Of a DNA stretch of 64,000 bases, positions 1 to 13,192 are shown piece by piece. Source of the stretch: Siphonodentalium dalli (lineage: Eukaryota > Mollusca > Scaphopoda > Gadilida > Siphonodentaliidae); contig CP136069.1 in NCBI GenBank assembly GCA_032622095.1, positions 41,208,194-41,272,193 of the forward strand, given 5' to 3'. The position numbers and the translations under genes are program-made. The stretch's first letter is position 1. Each line of letters starts with the position of its first letter. Below the pieces are notes generated by a model. That model saw nothing but the letters and a program-made list of their open reading frames with translations, made no database searches and was not told the origin of the DNA.

Positions 1-2054
1 TTTTACGTCAACGAGATGCGTATGGAACGTACGTTCCATACGGATTTGTAAATATGGAACAGCAATAACACTGTACTTCTAGGAACAAGCGTGAATAATA
101 AAATACAATAAATGTATTACTTTCTGAGTAAAGTCGATTCGCTTCAATGGCCCTACATACATGCCATGAGCCGGTGGTTAATCATTTTCGTAGCTTGTTA
201 TTATTATTGACGCCCGGCAATGTAAAGACCAGAATAGCATAACAATGGCGCAGCCGAATTAGAACAGCGAACCAAATCTATGACAGCGACGTTCGTCGCG
301 GCCATAATACACAGTCACCCGGAATGCCTGTAATTAACGTTTTAGATCAAGGCGTCAGTAAACGTTTCTGACGTCACCAACGTGTTCCGGTCAGCAGTGA
401 CGGTAACACTACTTCAATGTGTAGCACTTGTTCTTGTGTGTATAATTGTCTTAACTTAGGTTCATTGTGTGGATAACACAACTTGTCACAAGTTACTTTG
501 CCGAGGAATTATATGGAACTGTTATAAAAGTCCTTCGCCATGCAGAAATAATTCCTTTTGCGAGTATTCAATAGCTTTGTAGTTCATGTTTACCCGTATA
601 GTGTCCACGACTCCACATCCATGGATTCGTGCATGCATCGTGTTCAATGACATGGGGTATCAGCAGCATATAATGTGCTATCTATACATTACCTGCGAAT
701 ATATGGAATAAGTACAGTATATCTCCAACGACGTTCGAAGGAATGAAACAAAATTGACCCGAATTTTCTTTCTTCGTAACTCGGCGGGTAGACAAATTTC
801 CTTGTTTCGACGTGGTTCTTTGTGCACCATGAAGTTGAATTAACACTAACTGTTGAGCTAATAACCATGAACATCTTCGTATTGTCTTGTACTATATATG
901 CCATGCAATATATATCCACTCAATAATTATGAATCTCAACAATTGGCCATTAGAAAGTTCGAATAGTGACCAGACTTCCTCAATTGTACATGTCCGTCCA
1001 TTGTCTCAGAAACACCAGTATCCAGAAAAGATCAGTATATACGAGACGATTATATAGTGATCATAGAATCCGTCGATCTAGATCGATGAAATATGTCAAA
1101 CTTTGTAGAACAGGACCTGTACAGATGGTATACCATAACGCATGACACAAGAGGCGACTTGATCCAGTCCAGAACAGTTCCATATGTAGGTAAATATATA
1201 GGATATACCTCAATATGATAAAATCGACTGGTACAAATGAAGGTAATTCCTTGAACAAGTAAAATGCGAATTATCACGGTCCAAAGCTGCAAATTGTCGG
1301 CAATTCTTTGAATTATCCAAGTTTATCTTCATCGCTGAGATTCCGTGTCCAGAATTGATCCTTCAATCCCTGCGCGTCAAATGCATCTCCGTGGAGCGCA
1401 TAACGGCCAATTGTTTGGTGCAAATTATAACGGGTTGCATATTTGCTCAAGATGGTGTCCGCCTTTCCATTTTTTTTCCACCTATGGAATCTTATAAATC
1501 GTGTATATGTATAGAATTTCTAATAATATACCGTATATATATAATTTGCCGCAAACGGCCGGGGCAGAAAAAAAGGTTCCGGACACGTAAGCAAGGGGGG
1601 TGGTCGTCAGCTCAAAAATCAGTCCCCGCCCCCAATTCATTTGCCAAGAAACTATCCATTAAACAGAATAAATTAAAAACAAACTTGGCTCTGTCTGCCC
1701 AGTGCTGTGAATCATAAAAAGTGTTTAGCAAAAATCAAATTTGAAAACAATAACAACAAAAAACTATAGATACTTCATATCACATTAAGATAATCAAAAT
1801 GAAACTGGAAACAAACATATTGCCTGCCACTGTCTGCATGGCTTATGGATAACATATACTACCGGTAGGTCTACATGTATTCAATTATATAAACTTGTTT
1901 CATGTTCTATCGAATCTACATTTATGATGTTCCTCACCATGCACATAACGAGGCCGCAAAGGTATTCAAATTCACATCAAAGGTGTACATGTATATTATA
2001 AAACAGCTGTATCGGTAGGAGACATTTGATTTCCAAAAGTGTTCCTATAACTAT
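1..2054. other. No recognisable gene
   Basis: AT-rich DNA with short open frames on both strands, none with domains or splice structure. I see no clear transposon termini. The longest frame (1355-1717, plus) is basic and low in information content, and I take it as chance. Confidence 0.5.
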
Positions 2055-2063
2055 GTAACAACG

Positions 2064-2961
2064 GGTAGGGTTCTCTATTCCGAAGGTTCACTAATCCGAA
2101 GGTTCACTATTCCGAAGGTTCGCTATTCCGAAGGTTTTCTATTATGGGAGTTTTTAGCCAGAAATGAATCAAAATTTGCGCCCCCGTACATTTATACACC
2201 CCAATCTAATTTGTCCCAGATGTCGGTTATTAATAGCAAGAAGACAGCATCAGTTTATCATTTTAATATTATAGAAAGTTGAAAACACAATGACTGAAAT
2301 AAACTACGAGTTAGAGATGCATTCTACCCGAACTGGCAATCTGTACTTGAAAGAAACATCAACATTAAAATCAAAACAAAGTCAGAATTTCAGTTAGGTC
2401 CATTCAGCGCAGTCTGAGTAAACTCATACCTAAATATTCATTACAACATTGAATATTTCAAATATAGAGTCGACGTTCACCCAGACTGCATTCAGCGGTA
2501 TTCTTCTATACAGTAAGTTATAGCGCTCCAGTATTGATTGACCGTAAGAGCCCCACTGTTATAGTCCGCCTTTAGCATTTGGGACATTATATTAATCAAA
2601 ATAACTCCTATGTAAATCATTTATAAAATAACACGTACTTCCTAAAACGACATATATGTCGTTTTAGTCCTCAGCCGATAGACGACATATATGTCGTTCT
2701 ACTCGCCAAAGGGTTAAATCTCAAGGAAACCCACGAAAACAAAAATCACATTAATTTTTTTAATGTTTTAAGTTATTTCCTTCATAAAAAGAGTCTTCGT
2801 ACTAAAGAACCCTCGCAATACTTTAGAATATAGAATTAACTTTTAAAATAACAAAAACCTTCGGAATAGTGAACCTTCGGAATAGTGAACCTTCGGATTA
2901 GTGAACCTTCGGAATAGCGAACCTTCGGAATAGCGAACCTTCGGAATAGAGACATGTTCCC
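2064..2961. mobile_element. Foldback element with tandem-repeat termini, 9-bp target duplication
   Basis: The 9-mer gtaacaacg occurs directly on both sides (2055-2063 and 2962-2970). Inside it the ends are inverted copies of each other. Each arm contains a row of ~15-bp units (TTCGGAATAGTGAACC variants): about four on the left and six on the right in opposite orientation. A 9-bp duplication with repetitive inverted ends suggests a Mutator/Foldback-like element. No transposase frame is present. Perfect ACGACATATATGTCGT palindromes lie near 2646 and 2681. Confidence 0.75.
2646..2697. repeat. Two copies of a 16-bp perfect palindrome
   Basis: ACGACATATATGTCGT occurs twice about 34 bp apart within the foldback element. 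The first copy extends to a 22-bp perfect palindrome. Role unknown; it could be a binding site or a remnant of an older hairpin element. Confidence 0.6.
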
Positions 2962-3044
2962 GTAACAACGCATTGCACAATGTCAATAACGAAAAACATA
3001 TGTGATTCATTGAAGGGTTATGTTACAGTGGGGATATTTGTCAC

Positions 3045-3760
3045 AAATCTTCGAAAAAGGGGGTGGGTCTGAAAATACGCATGCAGGAATAAAAAAAAAA
3101 AAGGAGTATCGCTATAGGGCGTGGCAAAATACGCACGTGATAATTTCAACAAAGGGCCACAACGAGTCATAAATATCCCAAATTTGAAAACAAACAGATA
3201 ATTAACGCTATATATATAACACACTGAAACCAAAACAATCGTAAAATTATAAATCAACAAGGACCATAACTCCGGTTAAAATAGGCGGGCGGAACCCAAA
3301 TGAGTAATCCATATACCAAATCTGAAAACAATCATAACTAAAACTAAAGTTATCACCCGGAAACCAAAATAATCGGCGATTTCAAAATCGACAAGGACAA
3401 ACCTCCGGCAAAAATTAAAACAAAACAGATAACTATATATAATTAAAGCTATCACGCGGAAACCAAAATAATCGTCAAATTATAAGTCAACAAGGAACAT
3501 AACTCCGGTTAAAATAGGCGGACGGAATCCAAATTCGGACACGTTTATTTTCATATGAGAAATCCAAGTAGCAAATTTGAAAACAATCAGATAACTAAAA
3601 CTAAAGTTATCACCCGGAAACCAAAACAATCGGCAAATTCTAAATCGACAAGGACCGTAACTCCGGCAAAAAATGGCGGGCGGAACCCAATAACATAATA
3701 TGTTCCGTTTTTGTTTAAAAAAAAAAAATATATATATATAAAGGGGTGGTGGGTGCCAAG
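3045..3760. repeat. Tandem-repeat element (AACCAAAATAATCGG type)
   Basis: Blocks containing AAGTTATCACCCGGAAACC and AATCGACAAGGAC recur at about 3347, 3445 and 3603. The left end carries GGGCGTGGCAAAATACGCACG, also seen in similar form at 61395. The right side runs into poly-A and (TA)n at about 3718-3740. It appears related to the tandem-repeat element at 61388-62126. Confidence 0.5.
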
Positions 3761-5270
3761 ATAGGTCAAAATGGAAAAAGCGTCAACGTGTCTGCACGGA
3801 ACTTTGTTCCGCCTCCCCTCTGAAACGGCCAGAAAGAATAGTACGCTGACGGAATATTCACATGAACCCATTAGTGTTGGCCTATTTTCATCGATTATAA
3901 TGCGTCTCGGTTCTGCAAATTATTTCATCACATCAACTGCATCGTTTGGGTTAGATTCTGATGTAGTTTTGAGTAAGTCACAGTACCATACGTTTCGCCT
4001 ATAGTTTTCACCGACAAAATAACAGCACAATCCACGTACCATGCAGCTTTATAGTGCATGGGTTTCGCATGCTTTCTCACTGTTGGCCTAATTTCCCTGT
4101 GAAGGATATATAGAACCTAAATACATATACCGGTGGCGTTTATTCGTACGCATGTGAATGACTATATTAATATACAATATATCAGTGGGGAATCTTGCTT
4201 GTCGCGTATTTAGCTTATAACTCAGTAAACCCATTAGTTATATTTGTCCGTATAAAGCCGTGCTTCTGTTTCTATTGTTCGCGAACTGAATGTCTCATCG
4301 ATTTGAAGTTCGCCCAAACGATTCCAGAATCAAAATAACTAATTATTTATAATTCCATTAATGTGTTCTCATTTGAGTTTCCACAATTTCACAGCCAACT
4401 ACGCCTGACTACGCGGTATAAAACTATTTATAGTTCAATGGGCCCCTATACATGTAGCTGATCGAGGACTGCTTCATCGTACATGCATGGTTCAGTTTGA
4501 ACAAAGAGGCCGTTCAGTGGCAGCTATAGTCACAAGAAGAATCCATGAACGCAGGTATGATGTAGCACGTATATACATGTAGTACAGGTCCATAGATAAC
4601 AAATTTCGATCGCAACTGTAAGAGCTTCCACCATATCGAAATGATTGCTGTGGAATTCACCGATAAACTGCGCACAAACAAGTGCGTTATCGTACCTCGC
4701 CGGGTATGGCTCACAGCCTCGCTTTCGTTGTCGTCCAACCGCTGATGTACTGTCAGCGCGGCTCCGTTCTGGAATTGCGCACAACGGAACGAGAGCAAAA
4801 ATCGCAGCAATATACACGGGCCCACATAATTATACACAATATTCCGATACAAGTAATGTAAACCCCACAAATTCGAGCCTTTTTTACATACCATTGTCTA
4901 CCTGTATATACCTTTTTATCACTCAAAAATATTGGATTAAAATTCTGATCTCAATCCAGCTGTCAATGGAATGGATGATAACTGATGCCAGTTACTAACT
5001 CACTCTAACTGACAAGGTATATGTGGGTTGCCACTATTATTCTATATGTACAGAAAGTAAGCATTAGTGGGCTAGTTCAGGTTAATATCAAACAAGTCCC
5101 AGATTGTGTATTCGGGGTTAAAATAGGACCATTGAACCCTACACCACCGTGACAACCCTAAATATGGCATTATCTAGAACATCATGATACATGTAATAGA
5201 CAATGCAAATAATATTTATGGCCAGGGTCAGCATTCTACAGACCTGGATCAGAATCAAATATCTGGAGAG
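3761..5270. other. No recognisable gene except a possible exon at 4696-4768
   Basis: Mostly unique-looking sequence. Overlapping frames at 4514-4998 on both strands reflect a local rise in GC, not a proven gene. Confidence 0.4.
4696..4768 (-). CDS. Possible isolated exon, unknown protein
   Basis: A GC-richer island in AT-rich DNA. On the minus strand a pyrimidine-rich tract ending gcgcaattccag precedes 73 nt that end at GGCGAG|gtacga. The frame reads N-G-A-A-L-T-V-H-Q-R-L-D-D-N-E-S-E-A-V-S-H-T-R-R plus one base. I do not recognise the peptide and found no partner exon nearby. The segment is also open in other frames and on the other strand, so it may simply be non-coding. Confidence 0.25.
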
Positions 5271-5275
5271 AGCTA

Positions 5276-5469
5276 CAGTAATGCTCTAAGTAATCGACTT
5301 CTTAACCACAGCAGAATTATGGGTAACTTTTCAGGGTTATAGTCGGAAATATGGCTCTCTCGGGGAGAGCTTTCCGATGAATGGCAACAAGCCATATTTC
5401 CGACTAAATCCTGAAAAGTTACCCATAATTCTGATGTGGTTAAGAAATTGATTACTTAGAGCATTACTG
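5276..5469. mobile_element. T2 MITE (TA-flanked palindrome)
   Basis: Termini CAGTAATGCTCTAAG / inverse, flanked by TA on both sides as in Tc1/mariner-type elements. The arms run through TTAACCACAGCAGAATTATG to a GC-rich centre. The left arm has lost part of the inner segment. Confidence 0.8.
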
Positions 5470-6522
5470 TAGTGATAACAAAGTTACCAATATAGTAAAA
5501 AAAATAGACAACCCCGCTTGCTGGGCAGGAACATTACCAAGTCACAACATCCAAACTTGATAGACAATACTTGTTCGGGCCAAGGGGTCCTAGGGCATTA
5601 TGATACATTGAATGTATTGAGGATCTTCATGATACATGTACAACACATATCCGATACAACCATAATAGCACATCTAGATTTAGCTTTGGAAACTACTGAA
5701 GTGACAAACATTTTTCTGATTCGAGTACAAGCAAATATAGTATGAAAATTAATACCATAAACTTTATGTCTAAGAAGCCAAGAGAACAATTTTGAGATTT
5801 CATCTGCATGTAAATCCTGTTTTCATTCATATTTCTTGTGTCATGACATGTATGATTTGCATCAAGACTGTTTAAAGAACAGTGTATCAGAGACAAGAAT
5901 ATCACAAATCAATGAATTGCTATTGGTACTTGGTCCAAAATATGGGTTTTGAAGCATTGACACCAGTTTACACATTTCTTAAGTCACATACAGTCTGGGA
6001 TATTGGCCACAAAGATATTGGTGAAGACAAACTTGCCCTAGTATACCTATACCAGTTATCCAACACTTTACCACCACCACACCCGGGGAAGGAATTTACC
6101 GAATTTATTTTATCAAATTATAGCAAATTTTGGCATCAAGGCTTTAAATATATGGACTCTCCTCAAGTTCCCTGAATTTTAAACTCTGATGGGCATATCA
6201 TAATAATATTGAGTCGGAGACAGTAACCAACAGAAACTTCGGTCACCAGATAAAAAAAAAAATTGCTTTCATTTTTTTCCCCCCACAGGAAAACAGTTTT
6301 TATTAATCTATTTATAAAAGATAACACTGTTCACTGTGGTCTGAACATGCTTCTGGATTGAAAATATATTTTTGATCAATTTCCAAAATTTAATGGAATG
6401 CCGGTAGACGTCACAGCATCCAGAATATCTCTCATGCCTTTTCATGGATTACAATACAAATGTACCTTCAAAACGAGTTGCATATTTTTGTCTGCTGTGT
6501 AATCCCAGAAGAAACCACATCT

Positions 6523-6813
6523 TTAATGCTTTCTTCACTAAATGGATAGTCCCATCACCAATTCAGTTATAAAAGTATTCATTGGAATAGTCCATTATTT
6601 ACTTGGAATGATGTTCAGTTAAAATGAGATGACAGTATGACAAAAATATAATTAATACAAGTGCAGAAGGATACATTCTTTAGTGGGAAATGTTCAGATA
6701 AAAAGTTCAACAAAAGACCTACATATAACATCTTGGTTCGTTTGTTGAATTTATTATCTGAACATTTCCTACGGGAACTACTTGTTAATGAGTATGTAGT
6801 ATAGAAAGGGTAA
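6523..6813. mobile_element. P4 MITE, degraded
   Basis: Left end TTAATGCTTTCTTCACTAAATGG and right end AGTATAGAAAGGGTAAA match the P4 family with decayed TTAA sites. An inner inverted repeat (GTTCAACAAA...) surrounds GAACATTTCC. Confidence 0.65.
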
Positions 6814-6906
6814 ACACTGATAACATTGTAAACACAGATGAGTTTCCTTTGATTTTACTAGGGATCATCCCCTTCAGGATATTATGAGTGTAAGTGTCCT
6901 ACATAT

Positions 6907-7130
6907 TTAACCCTTCCATGGCGGGATCATACTGAAATTTTGCGAAAACCCTGTGCCAATGCATTCTTTTATATATTCGAGTTTACCATAGAGAGCCTCG
7001 CATATATAAGAGAATACATTGGCCCAACAATATTTACCTTCACTTTATAAGCCAGTGCATTCTCTTAAATATGTGAGACTCCCTATAGGGGACTCGCATA
7101 TATAAGAGAATGCACTGGCACAGGATCTAT
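6907..7130. mobile_element. P1b MITE, right end truncated
   Basis: Starts TTAACCCTTCCATGGC and contains the two characteristic hairpins built on TGCATTCTCTTATATATG and its inverse. The right terminus with AAAGGGTTAA is missing. Confidence 0.75.
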
Positions 7131-7529
7131 AACCTAAGAATTTACCATTTACCAGTACATTGTAAGGAAACTACAAACCCAAATAATTCATAGGTTCAAA
7201 AACAAGATGACCGATTGGTAAAATAACAAATATCACATGCGCCTGATACAGGAACCTAGGTCTACATTAAAATTAAAAGGATTATCATTTTCTAATTTTC
7301 TTTCCAAATCTTTTCTGTGTCTTACTGTAGATATGGTTTGAAGTCAACCTATTTGGACATTATATTTTATCTCATTTGATAAAAATGTTTAGTAATTTTT
7401 TCACGTCTTGTTCCATTATTCATGTATGCTTTTACTTAATAAACAGAAACAGAAACTGCCTCATACCATCTGATATGAAAATACATGTAGACATGCATAT
7501 CCATACATGTAGTCTAATTTATATCCAAA

Positions 7530-7660
7530 ATGCAGCCCTCTTAATTCAGATTGTTCTGCTTCGGCAATCCGCTACGGCAACAGTATGCCGTGGCCCAGTT
7601 TGCTTCAGCAAATTGCTTCGGCAATGCTGATTGCCGTAGCCAATTATGAAGGCTGCAAAA
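7530..7660. repeat. Small inverted-repeat element
   Basis: Arms TGCAGCCCTCTTAATT and AATTATGAAGGCTGCA enclose repeated TGCTTCGGCAAT/ATTGCCGTAGCC motifs that fold back on each other. A similar GC-rich fold with GCCACAGC/GCCGTGGCC lies at about 44985-45065. Confidence 0.45.
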
Positions 7661-9057
7661 TGTGTGCCACATCATAATCCCAGGCTTTGATAGTTTGATT
7701 GAAAATAGTATGCCTCTTTAAATATGTAGGCATAACTCATCATGTGCTTTTAAGACACTGAAGTTAGTCAAGTTAACAATTTCGATCACATTTTATCTTA
7801 GTTTTTCACAATTGATTTGGTGACATTGTTGCATCCTACTAGTATCAGACATGTCACAACAATGATAATCTTATGCATAAGTAAATAACTAATTATTATG
7901 TATAGTATGTGCAGCAACATCATGAGTCATGAGCACTCTAATGAGAGGGTGGTCGCACTTTTGATCTTTGTAGCAGCAGAATAGAAGTTACTGTGCAAAA
8001 TCCCAGGAATGCCCAAGAATGCCTGCCTCATAGACATGCTGGAAACATATCTGAATTGAGATCTTATTTATCAATTTTAAAAGCCAAAGGTATTATTTGT
8101 GTATAATGGAGGGTCCAATATTGAGCATTTTGCACTTGCAGTTTGAAACTGGCATTGGATAATATATTATCTATGCATTCAGTTTATATGAAGGGTGCAA
8201 AAATTGAATTCGCATTTTTTTTTAAGTATGCAGCAAGCACTAGGTCTGACTACAGCAGCACTTCCATCACTGTTTAAGTGATGTGAAACACTCCACTTAG
8301 GTGTTCAGAAGGAAATAATAAAGAACCGTGCCAAAATAAGTTATTTTCATAAAAACAAATTTGCATGCAGAACCATTGCCGTAATGTTTATGCCCAATAA
8401 AACGTCTCGATAAAGTAGTAAATATTTACATTTACATGTTGTATTCTCTGAAATGGATTAGTTGATGTGGTTGGAATGTTTGATAATCTTAGTTGATTGC
8501 TACATTCTTCCAGTGGAGATAGTGTCTTATCTTATCAGTTTAATTCACTGAAGAAAGTCCATGACATTTACTTTTTCTCTACTCATGCCATCGATGCTGG
8601 CAGTGCTTGTAAGTTTATAATTTGCACTGTTTCGAACAGAGTGCTAAAATATTTCTGAGCATACTTTATGATACTTACGTACATGTAACTCCAACATACA
8701 TGTACCAGAGGATGCACTAATCATCTGTCTCATATTTCATCAGAAGTGCCATGTCCACTACTGGGCACGTTCTGCGGTAATATTTATATGGCTTCTTATT
8801 CAGGTTCATGTCAATGGTGTGATAAATCAACTATCCAATTAGTCAATGATGAAGAGACTAAATAATCCACAACTGATCAGTTATTCAATTAACCATTGCA
8901 GGAATTTGCAGCCCTACCTGACCAACCATATCACATGCATATCTAATTATCTACTAGTATGCGATCTGTTAAAATCAGCTTTCAAAGTTGTATTATAAAA
9001 CAGTATTATCCAACTACATGTAGGTAGTTCTAGAATTAATCTAAATATGGTATCACT
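7661..9057. other. No recognisable gene or element
   Basis: AT-rich sequence without long frames, splice-bounded frames or clear inverted termini. Confidence 0.45.
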
Positions 9058-9065
9058 TGTACAGT

Positions 9066-9594
9066 CAGGGCTCGAAATGTACAAAGGTCTACCTGACACT
9101 GACAGGTCACTACTGACAGGTCACTCTTTTAGTACCACAGTACCCCATCATATTTGAGTTTATAAATAAACATATAGTCTCCGGCTTTTATTCAAAATGT
9201 TAAATGTAGAATAATATCGACTTATGTTAGTTTGAGACATCTCTCAGTCTGATATTTCTAAATCAATGTCTTCCTATTTTATCTGCACAGCTGCCCAACA
9301 TCATCACTAAAATTATATTTACAAGTACCGGTTTATTTTATATGCGAAAGATTATCGGACATGCAATATTTGTTTTTTTAATTCCCAGGTTTGGCGGATA
9401 TTAAACCTTACTATTTTAATACATGTCAAAAATTATAATGCAGTTATAAATACTTGTAGAAATAGTAGTATTAAAGATTAGCAAGATCAACTACTCTTCC
9501 CACTCCTCAAATACAGGTTATCCCACATACCAGTTTAACGGCAGGGAGGTGAAGTTCTTGTGACAAGTAGAAATTAAAAACATTTTGAGCCCTG
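9066..9594. mobile_element. hAT-like non-autonomous element
   Basis: Ends CAGGGCTCGAAATG and CATTTTGAGCCCTG are inverted repeats with one mismatch, starting CAGGG as many hAT elements do. The flanking 8-mers tgtacagt and tgtacaac match at six of eight positions, consistent with an old 8-bp target duplication. No transposase frame. Confidence 0.7.
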
Positions 9595-12400
9595 TGTACA
9601 ACGCTACATTATAAACATCTATATATGTTATGGTGGGACAAAGCTAACTCCTATAATTATTGTACCCACATACATGTAAGTACAGCAGGTACGATATAAT
9701 GTGCCAGTTTTATGCAATGGCACTACCCAACCCTCCCCTTGCCCCGGCGATCTCCACATTTACAAATAAAATAGAATATTCCAGCATGTTAATACGTAAT
9801 ATACATGTAAGTGTTTCAGCATTGGATCAACTTTGTTGTGACCGCATGCTCTATATACAGCTTCAGAGCAGATATAATGTAAATATAGACATTGATAAAC
9901 AATGAATTTCACTCAAGAGTTTACTTGTGTACCATTATAGTTTTACTTCCTTGCAGATAAACAAAACCTTTATACACGGTTTTATAACTAAGGTAGTTCT
10001 TTAGTAATCGCTACCACCATGGAGAACTTCTCCATCACATTCATACCATACCCGTATTCTCACAAGTCACAATCCGACATTGTTACAGCTAAAGAAAACA
10101 CTGCTTCATTCTTTAGTTTATGTTCTGGCATAACCTTAACCCTACTTCGTATACCAAATTCCAATAACTATTGTTTGATGTGGCCACTGCAAAAAGTCCA
10201 GATTATTCTGGCATGTCAGTAAAAGTATGTGAAACTTTAAATATCAGAAAATGATCTCAAATGGATCAGTTGATGCAACTATTTGAAACACTGATCATTC
10301 AATTGTAAATTCAGGAGGAAAAAAAAGCATTTCAGAACTGATTTTATCGAGCTACACCATAGCCCTACAAGTGTGGTGAAACTTGTGCCAAGCACACTTC
10401 CCTCTGCTTGGAAAACATTCTCGCCAAACCGCAAACGTGTTCTACATTGTAAAGTAGTATTTATGGATATATCACCCTTTTCAATGTCCACTTTTCATAA
10501 TTAATAAAGATATTTTATTAGAGTTAAATTCAAGGTATGCTATAATTGTGGCTGCACATATTACATGCAAATTACCAGTGGCATTATTGGTATTATAATA
10601 GAAATTAAATTAAATTTATCAGTATATAATATGTAATTAGATTTAGAAGGCAATTTAGTTCCCAAACATGTCATAATAAACTCAGAAAGACTTGATTACA
10701 CTCTATTGCCAGTACCCAGTTTATGACTTATTGGAATATTGCATCATCAGTTGGACAATTCTAGAATAGGACAAGGGGACGAATGAGAATTATGACCCAC
10801 ATTTTAATATTCAGCTGAATCAGTGTGTGAACATGATCGGCCATCTTTTCTTCAACTTCGAAGTTTTAACGCCCTGACAGGATGTCTCATTTCATGGGCA
10901 TAATATGGCAGATGTATTGAATCATACACTCATAAAACTTTCAACTTGAATTACACAATCTTCCGAATAGTATATAGTCAAATGACACTGACTTGACAAA
11001 CATTTTTGTCTCAATAATCGAACACGTCAACACAAAACTTACACGAAATCAAAGAAAATGGCGTCCCACACAAAGGATGTTAGGAAAAATTCACAAGCGT
11101 TGAGCACTTTTCATAGTATGTCAAATGTCACAAAATGTGAATACTTATCACTGAAAATGAAATAAACACACTGTCTATCCGTCCATTTTCACCGAGTATG
11201 CTGAAAAGAAAAAAGACGTTATTATGCCTAACAATAACAAACGTGGATTTATAACACATCCACGCCGGAAAAAAATTTATTGGAAACTTACAAAATGTAT
11301 TGTTCCAATAAAAGTGATGTTATATCGCAATATCGGCGATAAAGTGTGCACTATTTGTCGTCCATTTGGCACTAAAAGCCAGGTATTTTCGTCCAGACTG
11401 ATGTTCAACTTCGATCGATCGTCATTTTTGCTCGCGAGACTAGTTGGATCAAAACCACTTTCTAATGATATTTTACAAATGCATATGTCTTACTCAGATA
11501 TGTTAAAATATTCCCAAATTCTTTTCGCGAATGTTTCCGTAGTTTGCAAAGAATATTATTTGAGAATTTTAACCAAATCTAAAGAAATTTAGTTGTAACG
11601 ACTAAGTTTCGACATGAACTGCACCACGCGCTAACATAAAATACCCAGGCAACCTGCTATATGACGTCAGGAATGTTATCAGCGTGTTCCGCTAGGGTTC
11701 GCCATACCACTAACCGATGAATGCAAATCACTCTTTAAAAATGTACAGTTATTCATGTTACTATGGCTCATCAAGTGAATAATATGCAGATAAAATGTTT
11801 AAATGTGTGAACTGTCATACAATAATCTCACAAATTTAGGGAATACGAAGTAAACTTGTCATTTCCATCGGATTTCACAAAAACTACCCTTCCAGTCACA
11901 ACTCGTTTGACCTATATATCTTTGTTGACATCAGCTAACATAACAACATGTATTGCATACATTTTGTGTCATTTGATTTTAACTTGCAATATCTCAACAA
12001 TAAGTTTTCCCTGAATATTACCCACAGCTGTCAAATATATAGATAATTCTGTATTGGTGTTTGCAAATAAAGCTATGAACAAATCTCAGACCTATTGGAC
12101 TCGCCCAAATCAGAGGTACGCTGAGATGTCCGGTATGCATGGCTCATCCCATTTGTTAAATAGGGTGTTTCAATGATGTCAACAAGCATTTATTTACATA
12201 TTTCTCCGGTGTCCTCACATTTCTTTTTATTAGTGGCCTTATTATACAAGAAAACCATAATCAGAAATGGTAACGCCACCAAGATCATATTATTAGCCAT
12301 AAATATAAATTATAATATAATTATAATATAAACTAGCTTTCCCATTTGCTTTCCGGCGAAAGGCGCGATTTGACCTTGAATTCAGTGACTATAATATTCT
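9595..12400. other. No recognisable gene; unique-looking DNA
   Basis: Contains several modest open frames (10019-10222 plus with a good start context, 10279-10491 minus, 11224-11592 plus) but none with a domain or exon structure that I can support. Confidence 0.4.
11224..11592 (+). CDS. Unrecognised open frame of 122 codons
   Basis: An ATG-to-stop frame with a basic N-terminus (M-P-N-N-N-K-R-G-F) and scattered Cys residues. I see no known domain, signal peptide or repeats. It is one of the longer frames here that is not produced by a repeat, but base composition does not differ from its surroundings and no splice context supports it. Confidence 0.15.
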   Translation: MPNNNKRGFITHPRRKKIYWKLTKCIVPIKVMLYRNIGDKVCTICRPFGTKSQVFSSRLMFNFDRSSFLLARLVGSKPLSNDILQMHMSYSDMLKYSQILFANVSVVCKEYYLRILTKSKEI

Positions 12401-12401
12401 C

Positions 12402-12630
12402 GCCAGAAGGATCGACTCCTTAAAGTTATGAATAAGATGAAGAATATTTATTTGATGTTATTTATAACAAGCCAATCAAATAATATTATTCATTAGTTAG
12501 TTGTGAATAAGATGAAGAATATTTATTAGATGTTATTTAACAAGTCAATAAAATAATATTATTTGACTTGTTAAATAACATCTAATAAATATTCTTCATC
12601 TTATTCACAACTTTAAGGAGTCCTTCTGGC
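12402..12630. mobile_element. AT-rich foldback element
   Basis: Arms start GCCAGAAGGATCGACTCCTT and end AAGGAGTCCTTCTGGC. They enclose repeated GAATAAGATGAAGAATATTTATT and its inverse, nearly palindromic throughout. The same right arm recurs at 13258-13348 and 14990-15088. Confidence 0.6.
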
Positions 12631-12639
12631 ACACGCAGG

Positions 12640-13190
12640 GGGGGGGGGGTGAAAAACAAATCCGGCACGTATGCCGGGGTGGGTGGGTGGTCAAAGCCAC
12701 CAACAAGCAATTTTTTCCGCAACTAAAAAAAAAAAAATCCTGCTTGTTTTTTAGTGTTTTGGCAATGAGTTGGCTTTAAAACCACTTTGAACGAGATAAA
12801 TAATGTAATTCTAACTGGTAAACTGACTGCAGGCAGTTATCGTGTTGTATTTTGTTGCAAATTTTGAAATCCAAGATGGCCGCTTGCAGCCATGTTTTTT
12901 TGGCCGAATGACCTCAAAATGACTCATTCCTATTTACATGTCCATGTTAACATCCATGATAAATAGTATGCACAGAAATTCATATACAGCTGTTTACAGT
13001 GAATTTTCCCCCTCAAATCTCTGTTTTAGTGTTAAAAGGGGGGTGGGTGTCAAAAAATGGTCGGAAAAAACTGCCGAAAACGGAAAATAATTTGGCGGTG
13101 GGGGTGGGTGGGTACAAAAAATGACCGAAAGGGAAAAAATGCCATGTATACGTGCCTGAAATTTTTCTCCGACCCCCCCCCCCCGGCACA
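12640..13190. repeat. G/C-run and 'CCAAGATGGCCG' repeat fragment
   Basis: Runs of G near 12641-12650 and C near 13175-13184 flank a single inverted copy (about 12862-12965) of the GGCCATCTTGGATTT repeat that is tandem at 17.5-20.2 kb, plus degenerate GGGTGGGTGG tracts. Confidence 0.45.
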
Positions 13191-13192
13191 CG

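Noticed and set aside
4514-4998. Overlapping frames of 95-126 codons on both strands as a gene
   Set aside because: No domain or consistent start; most likely a GC-richer patch lowering stop frequency. Only the splice-bounded part is kept as a weak candidate.
10019-10222. 67-codon plus-strand frame with a good ATG context
   Set aside because: No recognisable features, no splice or promoter support.
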